A stretch of 64,000 nucleotides of DNA from Hymenobacter sp. DG25B (GTDB lineage: Bacteria; Bacteroidota; Bacteroidia; Cytophagales; Hymenobacteraceae). Made by a program: the position numbers and the translations under genes. The notes under the pieces are model-generated. The model was not told the origin of the DNA and did no database searches. It saw nothing but the letters and a program-made list of their open reading frames with translations. The stretch's first letter is position 1. Each line of letters begins with the position of its first letter. Positions 9,272 through 17,333 of the stretch are shown here, in pieces. The stretch is taken from positions 67,152-131,151 of the forward strand of contig NZ_CP010057.1 of NCBI RefSeq assembly GCF_000801315.1. Direction: 5' to 3'.

Positions 9272-10465
9272 ATGGAAACCAAACCGCACGACGCGCAATT
9301 TCTTCGCACCCGCAAGATGGCTACCTTCCTGCCGGTGGTGGGCGTGCCTTTTCTGGCCGTGTTGTTCTATCTGGGCGGAGGTGGCAAGGGCACGCCGGCC
9401 GCAGCGCAGAGCACCGAATCCGGGTTCAACACCAACCTACCCAAGGCGGAAAAAGCCACCATCACCACCAGCAAGCTAGAAGCCTACGCCAGCCCGGTGG
9501 ATTCGATGCGGAACCGGGGCTTGGTCGATGCCAAGCTGGATACGGCGAAAGGCACCGGGCTGTCCTACGGCATTGGAGCCGATGGGAAAGCCGGGCCCAG
9601 TGGCTCGGTGGATAAATCGGTGGCCGCCGCCCAGCAGCAGCTGATTGCTGCCCAGCAGGCCCAACTCAATGGCGGGGCCAATACCACCGCTGCACCGGCC
9701 GCCCAACCCGGAGCCCTCACGCCGCAGGAACAAATGGAGCTGATGCGCACGCAGCACGAACGCGACCTGGCCGAGCAAAAGGCGCAGCTGCAAATGGCCG
9801 CGATGCTGGCCCAGTCGAACAGCGCCGGTGGGGGCGGGGCGGCTCCTCGGGCGGTGGCCGTAGCCCCTAAAAAGAAGAAGCCCAGTACCCGGCTGCGCGC
9901 CGTGGATGATGATGCCGTAGTATCGCGCCTGGGCTCCAATGGGCCGGGACGCAAGCGCACGGCTTCCTTCCAGGGCTTTGATGCTGAAACCGGTACGGGC
10001 GGCGATGGCAACACGCTGCCGGCCGTCATTCACGAATCGCAGGAAGTCGTCAGCGGCTCGCTGGTGAAGATGCGGCTAACCGAGTCGGCCGTCATCAACG
10101 GCCACTCTCTGCCTGCCAACACCTTCATCTACGGCAAGTGCAGCCTGGCCGGTGAGCGGCTAAGTATTGCTATCGAAACGCTGAAATCGGGCAACAGCGT
10201 GTTTCCGGCGGCGCTGGAAGTGTATGACGTGGACGGGCTGGAAGGCCTGCACATTCCCGGGGCCATCACCCGCGATGCCGCGAAGCAGGCCGGCGCGGAG
10301 AGCTTAGGCGCGGCCGATATGATGACCATGAGTGCTAACCCCGCGACCGCCGCAGCGGGCGTGGCCGTGAGCGCCGTGAAGGGCATTGGCCAGAAGAAAA
10401 TACGCTTGGTCAAGGTCCGCCTGAAGGCTGGCTACAACGTGATGCTCAAAGTAGACAAAGACTAA
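9272..10465 (+). CDS. traM: Conjugative transposon protein TraM
   Basis: 397 residues. A short cytosolic N-terminus is followed by one membrane helix (about 20-37). A long Ala/Gln-rich and helical linker comes next (QMELMRTQHERDLAEQKAQLQ), then a C-terminal globular domain (about 255-397) with VIHESQEVVSGSLVKMRL and a conserved-looking NTFIYGKCSLAGERL. This is the TraM layout, a VirB10-like protein that spans the periplasm and links inner and outer membrane complexes (family role). It starts 9 bp after the restored traK stop and precedes traN by 12 bp. Confidence 0.9.
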   Translation: METKPHDAQFLRTRKMATFLPVVGVPFLAVLFYLGGGGKGTPAAAQSTESGFNTNLPKAEKATITTSKLEAYASPVDSMRNRGLVDAKLDTAKGTGLSYGIGADGKAGPSGSVDKSVAAAQQQLIAAQQAQLNGGANTTAAPAAQPGALTPQEQMELMRTQHERDLAEQKAQLQMAAMLAQSNSAGGGGAAPRAVAVAPKKKKPSTRLRAVDDDAVVSRLGSNGPGRKRTASFQGFDAETGTGGDGNTLPAVIHESQEVVSGSLVKMRLTESAVINGHSLPANTFIYGKCSLAGERLSIAIETLKSGNSVFPAALEVYDVDGLEGLHIPGAITRDAAKQAGAESLGAADMMTMSANPATAAAGVAVSAVKGIGQKKIRLVKVRLKAGYNVMLKVDKD

Positions 10466-10477
10466 CGACTCCTTCCC

Positions 10478-11341
10478 ATGAAAACCACCCTATTCGCTAC
10501 CAGTGCCCTTTTACTTGGCTTGGCGGCTGCCCCGGTGCGGGCCCAGACCTCGGCCGCCCGGATGCTGCAATACTCGGAAGCCAACAAGCTGCCGACCTAT
10601 CCGCTCTACATCAGCGACCAGAAAACGACCCACCTGGTATTTCCTTTTCCGGTCACCTACGTCGACCTGGGTAGTTCGGGCCTGATTGCGGCCAAGGCTA
10701 CCGGCGCGGAAAACATCGTGCGCGTGAAAGCGGCTTCGGCCGGATTCCCCGAGTCGAATATGACGGTGCTCACCTCGGATGGAAAGCTGTACTCCTTCGT
10801 GGTGAACTACCAGCACGACCCTAAGGTGCTCAGCCTCGACCTGGGCGCGGCTGGGTCTGCCTCGTCGGCGCAGGGGGAAGCCATCCTGTCGAACTCACCC
10901 ATCCCGCAAGGGAATCTGGACGCTTACTCCCGGCAGGCGCTGGCAGCAGGCGGTGTTTCGGCCAGCGAGAGTGCCAATCAACTCAGTGTGCGTGCCGGCA
11001 ACGTGGGCTATAAGCAGGAAACCCTGTTTTTTCCGCTGCACATCGCCAACAAGTCGAACGTGACTTACGACGTGGACTTCGTCAAATTCTACATTCAGGA
11101 CAAGCAGGTGGCCAAGCGCACGGCCGAGCAGGCCTTGGAAATCACGCCCATTTACGTCTTCAATGGGGGGCTGAAAAAGATTGATGCCAAAGGCAAACTC
11201 GAACAGGTCTACATCTTCAAAAAATTCACCATCCCCGAGCAGAAGCAACTCATCATCGAGGTGTACGAGAAGGGCGGCGGGCGCAACGTCAAGCTCAAGC
11301 TCGCCAACGCCGACCTGCTGAAAGCCCGCACGTTCAGGTAG
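10478..11341 (+). CDS. traN: Conjugative transposon protein TraN (DUF4138)
   Basis: 287 residues with a signal peptide ending at about residue 23 (APVRAQ). The mature protein is beta-rich, with PLYISDQKTTHLVFPFPVTYVDLG at the start. A second half contains FPLHIANKSNVTYDVDFVKFYI and IPEQKQLIIEVYEKGGGRN. These are hallmarks of TraN (DUF4138), a VirB9-like periplasmic/outer-membrane component that pairs with TraM. The usual downstream genes traO, traP and traQ do not follow here, so the transfer set in this window is incomplete on both sides. Confidence 0.9.
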   Translation: MKTTLFATSALLLGLAAAPVRAQTSAARMLQYSEANKLPTYPLYISDQKTTHLVFPFPVTYVDLGSSGLIAAKATGAENIVRVKAASAGFPESNMTVLTSDGKLYSFVVNYQHDPKVLSLDLGAAGSASSAQGEAILSNSPIPQGNLDAYSRQALAAGGVSASESANQLSVRAGNVGYKQETLFFPLHIANKSNVTYDVDFVKFYIQDKQVAKRTAEQALEITPIYVFNGGLKKIDAKGKLEQVYIFKKFTIPEQKQLIIEVYEKGGGRNVKLKLANADLLKARTFR

Positions 11342-11492
11342 CATTTGGCTCATTACCGATGCGGACCACCAGCTCATAAACGTCCAAAAAGGAACACCGC
11401 GCCTTCATCCGCCGTTTAGAAGCAGACCAAGGGCATTCGTTTTCCTGCTGAAACAGCGGTGAGGCAGGTTCCCTTCCACTATTTGCACTTCT

Positions 11493-12038
11493 ATGTCAGA
11501 CTACCAGAGAGGACTCGACGAAGGCCGCAACGAGCAGTACTCCTACCAAGCCTCGCGGCAGGTGGGGCAAGGACTTGGCAAGCTGATTGGCTGGGTGTTG
11601 ATAGCGGGGACCCGCCTGGCGGTGGAAGTATTACTGGCGGCTCCGTTTCTGATGCTGGGTTTCGTTGTGATGGCTCCAATGGATTTTCTCGGGCCTACGC
11701 TTGGCGCAATCCGCTTGCTGGGAATCGGTGCCCTGGCCTACTTATTTTATGCCGGCCTCTATTGGTTGAAAGGAGTCGTGATTGCCCTGCATCGCCGCGA
11801 GGGCTGGCTGTGGCTATTGCCGTTTTCGGTGTGCGTGGCGGTTGCGTGCCTGCTGCCCGGCTGGCTGGTCCGACTATTCGTCATCAGTTCGTTTCCTACA
11901 GCCAGCGCAGTGTGGGGCTGGGGCCTCGGGGCAGCCTTTGCCCTGTTTGCCTATGGACGCTACCGCTTTACCGAAGACGTTGCCCCCAACCTTGCGCTGT
12001 GGTCTTACCGCCGGGGCTACCACTGGGCGTTTCGCTAA
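11493..12038 (+). CDS. Polytopic membrane protein, unknown, end of tra operon
   Basis: 181 residues. The N-terminal 30 residues are hydrophilic (GLDEGRNEQYSYQASRQVGQGLGK). Four to five hydrophobic segments follow (about 30-50, 52-72, 74-92, 104-126 and 130-150), then a charged tail with Arg and Trp/Tyr. I do not recognise a family. It comes 151 bp after traN and is followed by a strong terminator at 12081-12111, so it is probably the last gene of the transfer transcript. A role in transfer or exclusion is possible but rests on position only. Confidence 0.6.
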   Translation: MSDYQRGLDEGRNEQYSYQASRQVGQGLGKLIGWVLIAGTRLAVEVLLAAPFLMLGFVVMAPMDFLGPTLGAIRLLGIGALAYLFYAGLYWLKGVVIALHRREGWLWLLPFSVCVAVACLLPGWLVRLFVISSFPTASAVWGWGLGAAFALFAYGRYRFTEDVAPNLALWSYRRGYHWAFR

Positions 12039-12067
12039 TATGTACAGCTGATTTCTTTCACACCAGA

Positions 12068-13258
12068 CTATCGCAATTTCGGCCCCCGGCGCTTCGGCGC
12101 GGGGGCTTTTTGTTGGGTAGGCGTTGCCGTACCCGGTGGCACAACTGCCCCTTTGGGTTCCGTCGGCATCATTACTTGCTGCGGAGCCACGCGCTGCGGC
12201 TGATGCAGCTTCACGGCCTGCTCGGTGGCTTGGGTGAAGCGCTGCAGGATGGCTTTATCACTAAATTGGGGCTTGGCCGAGCGGGCAATAACGAGGTAGG
12301 CACTCTTCAGCTCATCCAGCGTGGCCTGCTCCGTTAGCGCCGCCGGCCGGGCCATAATGGCGGCCTGCACGTAGTTCATCACCGGCGAGGTCAGCACCGC
12401 CCCATTGGGCGCCTTCAGTGCAGCCCCGGTTTCTTCCGCGTGGCGAATCCCCACCCGCTGGCTGCTGGCCTTCAGCTCGCGCAGCGCCTCGATACGCGCT
12501 ACTTCCAGCGTGGGTGCCTCCAAGGGCTGTGCCTGGCTGGGCAGGCGGGCCAGCAGGCCGGCGGCTCCGGGCAGCGGCGTGGTCGCCGCGTCGAGTAGGT
12601 AGCGCAGGCGGGTCTGGTTCTCGTGCTGATTGGCGGAAACGCCCACCACACCGGTGTCCCGCGCCAGGTTGAAATCCCGGTAGACTTTTTCAAAGCTGAT
12701 GCGGTAGCCGGCCTGGTGGCCCAGCTGCATCAGCACCGCCTGCATAATGCGGCCGTTGCCTTCCCGAAATGGATGGACGTGGTTGAAGTGGTCGAGGTAG
12801 TAGGCGGCCCGCTCCACGAACTGCGGCTTGGGCAGGCCTTTCAGATTGTTTTCGGCCGTGAGCTGTTCCGCCAGCGCTTCCACGTCGGCACCGACGCGGC
12901 GGTGGTTGGCATAGGTCATCAGGTGGTCGGCCTGCACATTGGGGGCCGGCTTGTAGCCTTGAAAAGCTCGGTCCTGGCGGGTTTCGCCGGCCCACGGGTA
13001 CACATCCTGAAACAGATACCGGTGCATGGCGCGCAGGTACTGCTCGTCAAACCGCAATGGGGTAGGTGGAATGGGATAAGCCGGACCCACGATGGCCTCA
13101 TCGACCGGCCGGGGGGTAGCCAGCCCCACCTGCGCCCGGATGAGCATCAGGCGCTTGATGGACAGGTCAGCTTCGAGGCGGTCGAGCTGCACCTCGCTGG
13201 TGGCGCGCACATTATTGTAGAGCAACCCATCGGCGGGGTTGGCAAAGAGGTCGGCCAT
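12068..13258 (-). CDS. Fic-family AMP-transferase (toxin-like)
   Basis: 396 residues. The Fic domain (about 40-220) has the canonical active site HPFREGNGR at 162-170, with catalytic His162, Glu166 and both Arg residues present. The flap region reads YLFQDVYPWAGETR. Fic enzymes transfer AMP or another nucleotide part to target proteins. The region after about 230 is an Ala/Pro-rich extension with a basic tail, not a BID translocation signal that I can recognise. Two small VbhA-like genes lie immediately upstream in the same direction. This resembles FicT-FicA/VbhT-VbhA toxin-antitoxin pairs carried on conjugative plasmids (family knowledge). All key residues are intact, so activity is plausible. 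Confidence 0.9.
   Translation of the reverse strand: MADLFANPADGLLYNNVRATSEVQLDRLEADLSIKRLMLIRAQVGLATPRPVDEAIVGPAYPIPPTPLRFDEQYLRAMHRYLFQDVYPWAGETRQDRAFQGYKPAPNVQADHLMTYANHRRVGADVEALAEQLTAENNLKGLPKPQFVERAAYYLDHFNHVHPFREGNGRIMQAVLMQLGHQAGYRISFEKVYRDFNLARDTGVVGVSANQHENQTRLRYLLDAATTPLPGAAGLLARLPSQAQPLEAPTLEVARIEALRELKASSQRVGIRHAEETGAALKAPNGAVLTSPVMNYVQAAIMARPAALTEQATLDELKSAYLVIARSAKPQFSDKAILQRFTQATEQAVKLHQPQRVAPQQVMMPTEPKGAVVPPGTATPTQQKAPAPKRRGPKLR
12081..12111 (+). terminator. Intrinsic terminator of the tra operon
   Basis: A GC-rich stem of GGCCCCCGGCGC against GCGCGGGGGC around a TTCG loop is followed by TTTTT. It would stop plus-strand transcription from the transfer operon. It lies inside the last codons of the convergent Fic gene, whose basic tail (APAPKRRGPKLR) is encoded by the same bases on the other strand. 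Confidence 0.8.
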
Positions 13259-13347
13259 AAGGTGGTAAGTACCAGGGCAAGCCTAGCAAAAAGCCCGGCA
13301 ACGCGCCAGGCTTTGCGGAGAATACAAAATGCAGCAGCGCCAGCTGA

Positions 13348-13662
13348 TTAGGCCAGGCTCACGATGCGCTCTTCGAATTGCAGATAGGGTTCGTAGGGTT
13401 GGGCCGGCTCCACGAGCGGGCCTTCGCCCTGCACGTACTTGGCGTGCGGGTCCGGGCCGGGCGCGGGACCATACTCGGCATCGAGCACAGCGGCCAGCTG
13501 CTCCAGGTCAATCTGCCCAGCAATGTAGCGGTTCTGCAGCTCGACCAGTTGCGCCGAGGGTGGCTGGCTCTGGCTCAGCGACACGCCCACCGCAAACTTT
13601 ACCACGTCACGGCGCTGCTGCTCGGTGCGCTCGTTTTCGGAGAAATACGGAGTCTTTTCCAT
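13348..13662 (-). CDS. VbhA-like antitoxin, copy next to fic
   Basis: 104 residues. The middle part (RRDVVKFAVGVSLSQSQPPS, then ELQNRYIAGQIDLEQLAAVL) has the pattern of VbhA antitoxins: RRD helix, inhibition helix, then the RYIAGEIDL-like helix. In VbhA the inhibition helix carries (S/T)xxxE(G/N), whose Glu blocks ATP in the Fic site. By my hand alignment the corresponding position is Gln31 followed by Ser, so the Glu seems replaced. The C-terminal 45 residues are an acidic, Pro-rich tail. It lies 89 bp upstream of fic on the same strand and is likely co-expressed. Confidence 0.7.
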   Translation of the reverse strand: MEKTPYFSENERTEQQRRDVVKFAVGVSLSQSQPPSAQLVELQNRYIAGQIDLEQLAAVLDAEYGPAPGPDPHAKYVQGEGPLVEPAQPYEPYLQFEERIVSLA

Positions 13663-13784
13663 CGATACAAGATACGTAGAATTGGCGATAAGGGCGGTCC
13701 TGAGCGGTTAATCGGTCCCGGTTGCTTAGCCTGAACAAGAGGGGAAAATGCGTGGCTTTCTCCCTCAACAACAACTCAGCCGAC

Positions 13785-13997
13785 TTAATTGCTCTGACCT
13801 ACCGGATAGTAGCCTTCCAACTGCGCGATTACTTCGGCCAAGCTCAACTCGCCTTTAATGTAGCGCTGGCTCAACTGCTCGGCAAAGGGGCTCAACTTGC
13901 GGCCCTGCGTCGCATTCAACGCGGCGACCCGGTCCGCCAGCGCCTGGCGCTGCTCCTGAGTTGCCTCTTTGGGACTGAATTTCGGGTTGATGACCAT
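13785..13997 (-). CDS. VbhA-like antitoxin, second copy
   Basis: 70 residues, closer to the minimal VbhA length. It has ALADRVAALNATQGRKLSPF followed by QLSQRYIKGELSLAEVIAQL, which aligns well with the VbhA fold. The predicted inhibition motif ends in Gln31-Gly32 where canonical members have Glu-Gly, the same substitution as in the sister gene downstream. Two antitoxin-like proteins for one Fic enzyme is unusual. It lies 122 bp upstream of the other copy and 63 bp downstream of an HTH gene, all on the minus strand. Confidence 0.7.
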   Translation of the reverse strand: MVINPKFSPKEATQEQRQALADRVAALNATQGRKLSPFAEQLSQRYIKGELSLAEVIAQLEGYYPVGQSN

Positions 13998-14060
13998 GCT
14001 ATTTTGCCCGATTTAGTAGCTTTTCAAGCAGCCAAGATTACCAAGAGCTTGTGCCACCGC

Positions 14061-14342
14061 TCAGGAATTAATCTGCTGAGCAGTCTGTACATCGGCCAGG
14101 GCCGCGTCCAGTACCGTCTGTACGGGCACGGCCAGCAACTCGGCCACCCGGAGCGCCTCGGCCACGGTCAGGCTGGATGGGTCGGCTTCGCGCTGCTTGA
14201 TAGTGCGGTAAGTCATTTGCAGGTGTTCCTGCAGCTCGCGCTCGGTGAAGGAGAAACGGCCGTGGCGCAGCAGGTGGCTGAACTGCTGGCCCGCCGGCCG
14301 GGCAGCACCGGGCGGAGCCGAGGGAGGGGAGGGGGTTTTCAT
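14061..14342 (-). CDS. Small HTH (XRE-like) regulator
   Basis: 93 residues. A Pro/Ala-rich N-terminus precedes FTERELQEHLQMTYRTIKQREADPSSLTVAEALRVAELL, which reads as a Cro/C1-like helix-turn-helix with the recognition helix around TYRTIKQRE. The ATG at 14342 is the natural start; a longer frame upstream lacks coding character. It sits between the DNA methyltransferase and the VbhA/Fic genes and may control that block (inference). Confidence 0.65.
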   Translation of the reverse strand: MKTPSPPSAPPGAARPAGQQFSHLLRHGRFSFTERELQEHLQMTYRTIKQREADPSSLTVAEALRVAELLAVPVQTVLDAALADVQTAQQINS

Positions 14343-14448
14343 GCAAGCAGTATAACGCTTCCCGGCATTACGGGAGAAGGAGCAGGGCGATACTCCACTT
14401 ACCCGGTCACGTGCCAGCGGACGGTAGCCCGCCCGCTGGCATCGGTGC

Positions 14449-16083
14449 TCAGGCCGCAAGCTGCAGTTGCATTTGGGTACCGGGCGCGGCCAGCGGCTCT
14501 GCCTCGGGCACTAGGGGGTGGGTCTTCGCGGTGGCGGCTTTGTCCTGGCGGGCGCGATAGGCGGTCATCTCAGGGCCGGGCAGCCACTGCTTGCCGGCGC
14601 AGGCCCGAAGGTTGAACTCCTGCCAGAGAAATTCCTCGCGGAAAATCAGGTGCACCGTGCCCTTCTTAAAGGCCCGGATTTCAAAGAACCGGCTGTAGAC
14701 CGTGTACACGCCGTTCGGGTTGGGGTTCTGATTGCCGTAGCGGTCAAGGGCGGTATCGATGCCCACGCAGGTATCGTAGTTCTCACCCGTCAGGTAGCAC
14801 ATCACCCGGTCGATGTCGGCGTAGTCGTCGCGGCGGCTCCAGTTCACCCGAAAGCCCTTGCCGGAGAAGCTTTCTTCCACCGCGTAGGGCAGAATCACCT
14901 TGCGGTTCACTTTCCATTGCGAGTTGGTTACCCAGCCCTCGACGTGCAGGCGGTTTTCCTTGTGGTACTTGGTAAAGGTGTCGAATACCGATTCCACGGC
15001 CTGTTCCATGATGGTTTCGCGGTTGTCGAGCACCAGCGCCACCAACTCAGCTACGGCCTCGTGAGTGAACTCCTGGTAGCCTTGGGCCTTGCTGAAGGCC
15101 GCGAAGTTGCGGCGCACGTCAGCCGTCATCAGCTTCTGAATGTTCACCTTATCGAGTACCAGCCCCCAGATTTGCTGGTTCATATCGTCGGCGAAGTTGT
15201 TGTAGCTCGTGCGCAGGCTGCCGCGCTCCAAGCTGGCCTCGGCCAGTTTAAGCACGTCCTGATAGTCGTTGCGCAACAGGCTTTTGGCGTAGAACTTCAT
15301 CCCTTCGCGGGCCTGCAAATAGGCGGCGTACTGCGCTTTCAGGCCCTCATATTCGGCCGCCATGTTGCCGATAACGTCGCGGGTGGCCACGGCATTAGCG
15401 AAGAGGTTTTCGTTTAGCTCCGGCCCCCGGCGGCCCCGGCTGCTGAACTCAAACGTGAGGCGGTCGGCCTTGGCGGGCTTGTGCAGCCGGACCAAGCTAA
15501 CCCCTACGTTGGTGGGGCGCTCGGCCTCGGCAAACACAGCCCCCAGCTCCTCACTGGTGCCGTGGTCCTCGATGAGGCGGGCCAGCAGCTGCCGGGTTTC
15601 GGTGTAGGGGTTGGCCAGCGTTTCGGTGTTGAGCAGGCATACTACGTCGCCGCCGGCAGCTACCACGTCCCAGGCCTTGAGCAAATGTCGGTCGCCGTTG
15701 GAAAATGGCGGGTTCATAATAATGAGGTCGAAAAAATGGTCGCCCCGGTAGTTCAGAAAGTCGTTGGCAATGACCTTGTAACCCTTGTCATGCAGCACGG
15801 CGCGCAGCTCGGGGTCGGCCTCACAGCAATACACGTTTTGCTTGCCGCTGCGGCTATGGTAATCCTCCCGGTCCAGCCAGGCCGTCAGCTCGTCCACGAT
15901 GGCCCCGCTGCCGGCGCTGGGCTCCAGAATGGTAAGCTTGCGCAAAGCCGCGGCGGCCGGATTGTAGCGGCGGTACCGGTCGCCGCTCTCGGCTTCGTCG
16001 CCGGTAGGAGCGGGATTGAAAAACGGTTCGAGCATGCGCTGAATAACGGCGGCCGGGGTAGGAAAGAATTCAGGATTAAGCAT
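14449..16083 (-). CDS. DUF4942 DNA adenine methyltransferase-like protein
   Basis: 544 residues from the ATG at 16083 (MLNPEFFPTP); an upstream ATG at 16143 adds 20 atypical residues. The N-terminal half is a class I methyltransferase: SAM-binding ILEPSAGSGAIVDEL (motif I), an acidic residue in CCEADPEL, and catalytic MNPPFSNG (motif IV, N6-adenine/gamma type). The C-terminal half (about 280-520) is DUF4942, seen with such methylases on plasmids and integrative elements. There is no cognate restriction gene beside it, so it is likely a solitary methylase used for anti-restriction or regulation of the mobile element. It is the first gene of the minus-strand block. Confidence 0.85.
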   Translation of the reverse strand: MLNPEFFPTPAAVIQRMLEPFFNPAPTGDEAESGDRYRRYNPAAAALRKLTILEPSAGSGAIVDELTAWLDREDYHSRSGKQNVYCCEADPELRAVLHDKGYKVIANDFLNYRGDHFFDLIIMNPPFSNGDRHLLKAWDVVAAGGDVVCLLNTETLANPYTETRQLLARLIEDHGTSEELGAVFAEAERPTNVGVSLVRLHKPAKADRLTFEFSSRGRRGPELNENLFANAVATRDVIGNMAAEYEGLKAQYAAYLQAREGMKFYAKSLLRNDYQDVLKLAEASLERGSLRTSYNNFADDMNQQIWGLVLDKVNIQKLMTADVRRNFAAFSKAQGYQEFTHEAVAELVALVLDNRETIMEQAVESVFDTFTKYHKENRLHVEGWVTNSQWKVNRKVILPYAVEESFSGKGFRVNWSRRDDYADIDRVMCYLTGENYDTCVGIDTALDRYGNQNPNPNGVYTVYSRFFEIRAFKKGTVHLIFREEFLWQEFNLRACAGKQWLPGPEMTAYRARQDKAATAKTHPLVPEAEPLAAPGTQMQLQLAA

Positions 16084-16327
16084 GACGTCTGACGGGGCTA
16101 AAATGATAGTGAACAACCACTTGCTTATCCTATTAAACGCCATTTCAAATGTTTTTGTTGCTAAAAAGACAACAATATTTCACTAAAATCAACTGTCCGC
16201 TTTGGCCGCTTAAACCCTTCTTCCCCTTTGTTCCATATTGATTTTGCCAGCGGCACGCTGGCTCAAACACTGCGCTGGCGGTACCGGCCCTTGCCGGTTC
16301 GGCCAGCAGCCATTAAACAAGGAGGAA

Positions 16328-16445
16328 GGCCCGGCCCAGGCAGCGGCGCTTACTCGGGGGCGGGGCTAGGCCTTCCGTCGCGACCAGCGGGAGCAGAGGA
16401 GAGCCGGCCCCGCCCCCGAGTAAGCGCCGCTGCCTGGGCCGGGCC
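16328..16445. repeat. Perfect 39-bp inverted repeat with 40-bp loop
   Basis: Left arm 16328-16366 and right arm 16407-16445 are exact reverse complements over 39 bp (left arm begins GGCCCGGCCCAGGCAGCGGC; right arm begins GCCCCGCCCCCGAGTAAGCG). The 40-bp loop includes GGCCTTCC (16369-16376), which is complementary to GGAAGGCC at 16324-16331, so a second, mutually exclusive fold exists. A short T run follows at about 16456-16462. It is not followed at once by a U tract, so it is not a plain terminator. Confidence 0.9.
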
Positions 16446-16632
16446 GGTGGGAGGATTTTTTTGCGAGAAGGATAGGAAGGGCGCGACCAACGGGAGCGGT
16501 GAATAGCACGGCAGCGCAGCGAACTCCTGCATAGCCTGGCCCAATGGGCTCGCGCCGCCAGCAATACCTTAAAACAGCTCGTTTTCCGCCCAGGAAGAAA
16601 TATTTTAGCTATGTCGTAAACTTACGTCATTC

Positions 16633-16654
16633 TATGTCGTATATTTGCGACATA
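16633..16654 (+). promoter_or_regulatory. ars promoter with ArsR-type operator around the -7 box
   Basis: TATGTCG (16633-16639) and CGACATA (16648-16654) are a perfect 7-bp inverted repeat. Between them lies TATATTTG (16640-16647), a full match to the Bacteroidota -7 consensus TAnnTTTG. A second palindromic piece, CGTAAACTTACG, lies about 15 bp upstream beside another TATGTCG. Binding of the ArsR repressor encoded just downstream would cover the -7 box. Its identity as the ArsR site is inferred from position and symmetry. Confidence 0.65.
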
Positions 16655-16678
16655 CTTCCGACTTTGCTCCTGACTGCT

Positions 16679-16945
16679 ATGTCTTCCAACGCGGATACCT
16701 TGATTCATCCCCTGCTGCGCGTGGTGCTCGAACGGGTACTGCGCACCGAATGCCTCGTCCTAGAAGGCCTGCGGCTCCAGACCCAGAGCTACAACGGCCA
16801 ACCCGGCGGCGGCGGCGAGCAGCGGTTGAAAGCTGCCGAACAGCGCGCCTACCAGCGGGCCGAAATCCTGCTCACCCAACTGCTGGCCGCGACGGCAGCC
16901 ACGCCAGCATCCATTCCCAACGCACTCCCCGATTCCTCCTCATGA
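16679..16945 (+). CDS. Small helical protein translationally coupled to arsR
   Basis: 88 residues from the ATG at 16679. It is a mostly helical, soluble protein ([24 protein letters not shown], then [19 protein letters not shown] heptads after a Gly-rich loop). I do not recognise a family. Its stop overlaps the arsR start (ATGA at 16942-16945), so translation is coupled, and its start lies 25 bp after the ars operator. It is thus the first gene of the ars operon. Whether it acts with ArsR or only serves as a leader cannot be told from sequence. Confidence 0.5.
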   Translation: MSSNADTLIHPLLRVVLERVLRTECLVLEGLRLQTQSYNGQPGGGGEQRLKAAEQRAYQRAEILLTQLLAATAATPASIPNALPDSSS

Positions 16946-17292
16946 CCTACGCTAAAACCGCCGCCTTCACCGAAGAGCAGCAGCACCTAGCCCGCGTGGC
17001 CAAGGCCCTGGCCCACCCGGCGCGAGTGGCCATCATCCAGTTCCTGGCCAGCAAAAAGACCTGCATCTCCGGCGACATCGCCGCCGAGCTGCCGCTCTCG
17101 CGCACCACGGTGTTCCAGCACCTGCAAGAGCTAAAGGCGCTGGATTTGATACGCGGCGAAATCGACGGGCTCACCGTCTGCTACTGCCTCAATACCGAGC
17201 TGCTGCAACAGGTACATCAGCAGTTCACCGCCTTTTTCATCGAGGCCACGAGCGGCGCCGCTTGCGGCCCCGATGATGCCTGCGCCTGCTAA
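16942..17292 (+). CDS. arsR: ArsR/SmtB-family repressor
   Basis: 116 residues, winged-helix. Typical ArsR features are [23 protein letters not shown], the recognition region [21 protein letters not shown] and the wing [13 protein letters not shown]. Candidate thiol ligands are Cys in SKKTCISG, the CYC in the wing and the C-terminal Cys cluster (CGPDDACAC). The classic CVC motif of the alpha-3 helix is absent, so the metalloid site differs from plasmid R773 ArsR. Arsenite-released repression of the operon is the expected role. Confidence 0.9.
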   Translation: MTYAKTAAFTEEQQHLARVAKALAHPARVAIIQFLASKKTCISGDIAAELPLSRTTVFQHLQELKALDLIRGEIDGLTVCYCLNTELLQQVHQQFTAFFIEATSGAACGPDDACAC

Positions 17293-17333
17293 CCATCCTC
17301 CCTCTAACTCTCCCCTTTTTACGAAGCAACGCC

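Larger units (their letters stand above)
16084..16678. other. Non-coding region between the methyltransferase and ars genes
   Basis: About 595 bp with no credible gene. The first part, next to the methyltransferase start, is AT-rich and should hold its promoter. The middle is very GC-rich and contains the large inverted repeat described separately. The last 80 bp hold the ars promoter/operator. Possible roles for the middle are an origin of transfer, a replication-related site or a recombination site, but I see no relaxase gene nearby to support one of these. Confidence 0.5.

Noticed and set aside
11459..12337. A 292-residue plus-strand frame across the end of the tra operon and the Fic 3' end
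   Set aside because: It runs through the terminator and antisense to Fic, and its translation shows no hydrophobic or domain pattern, while another frame encodes the membrane protein.
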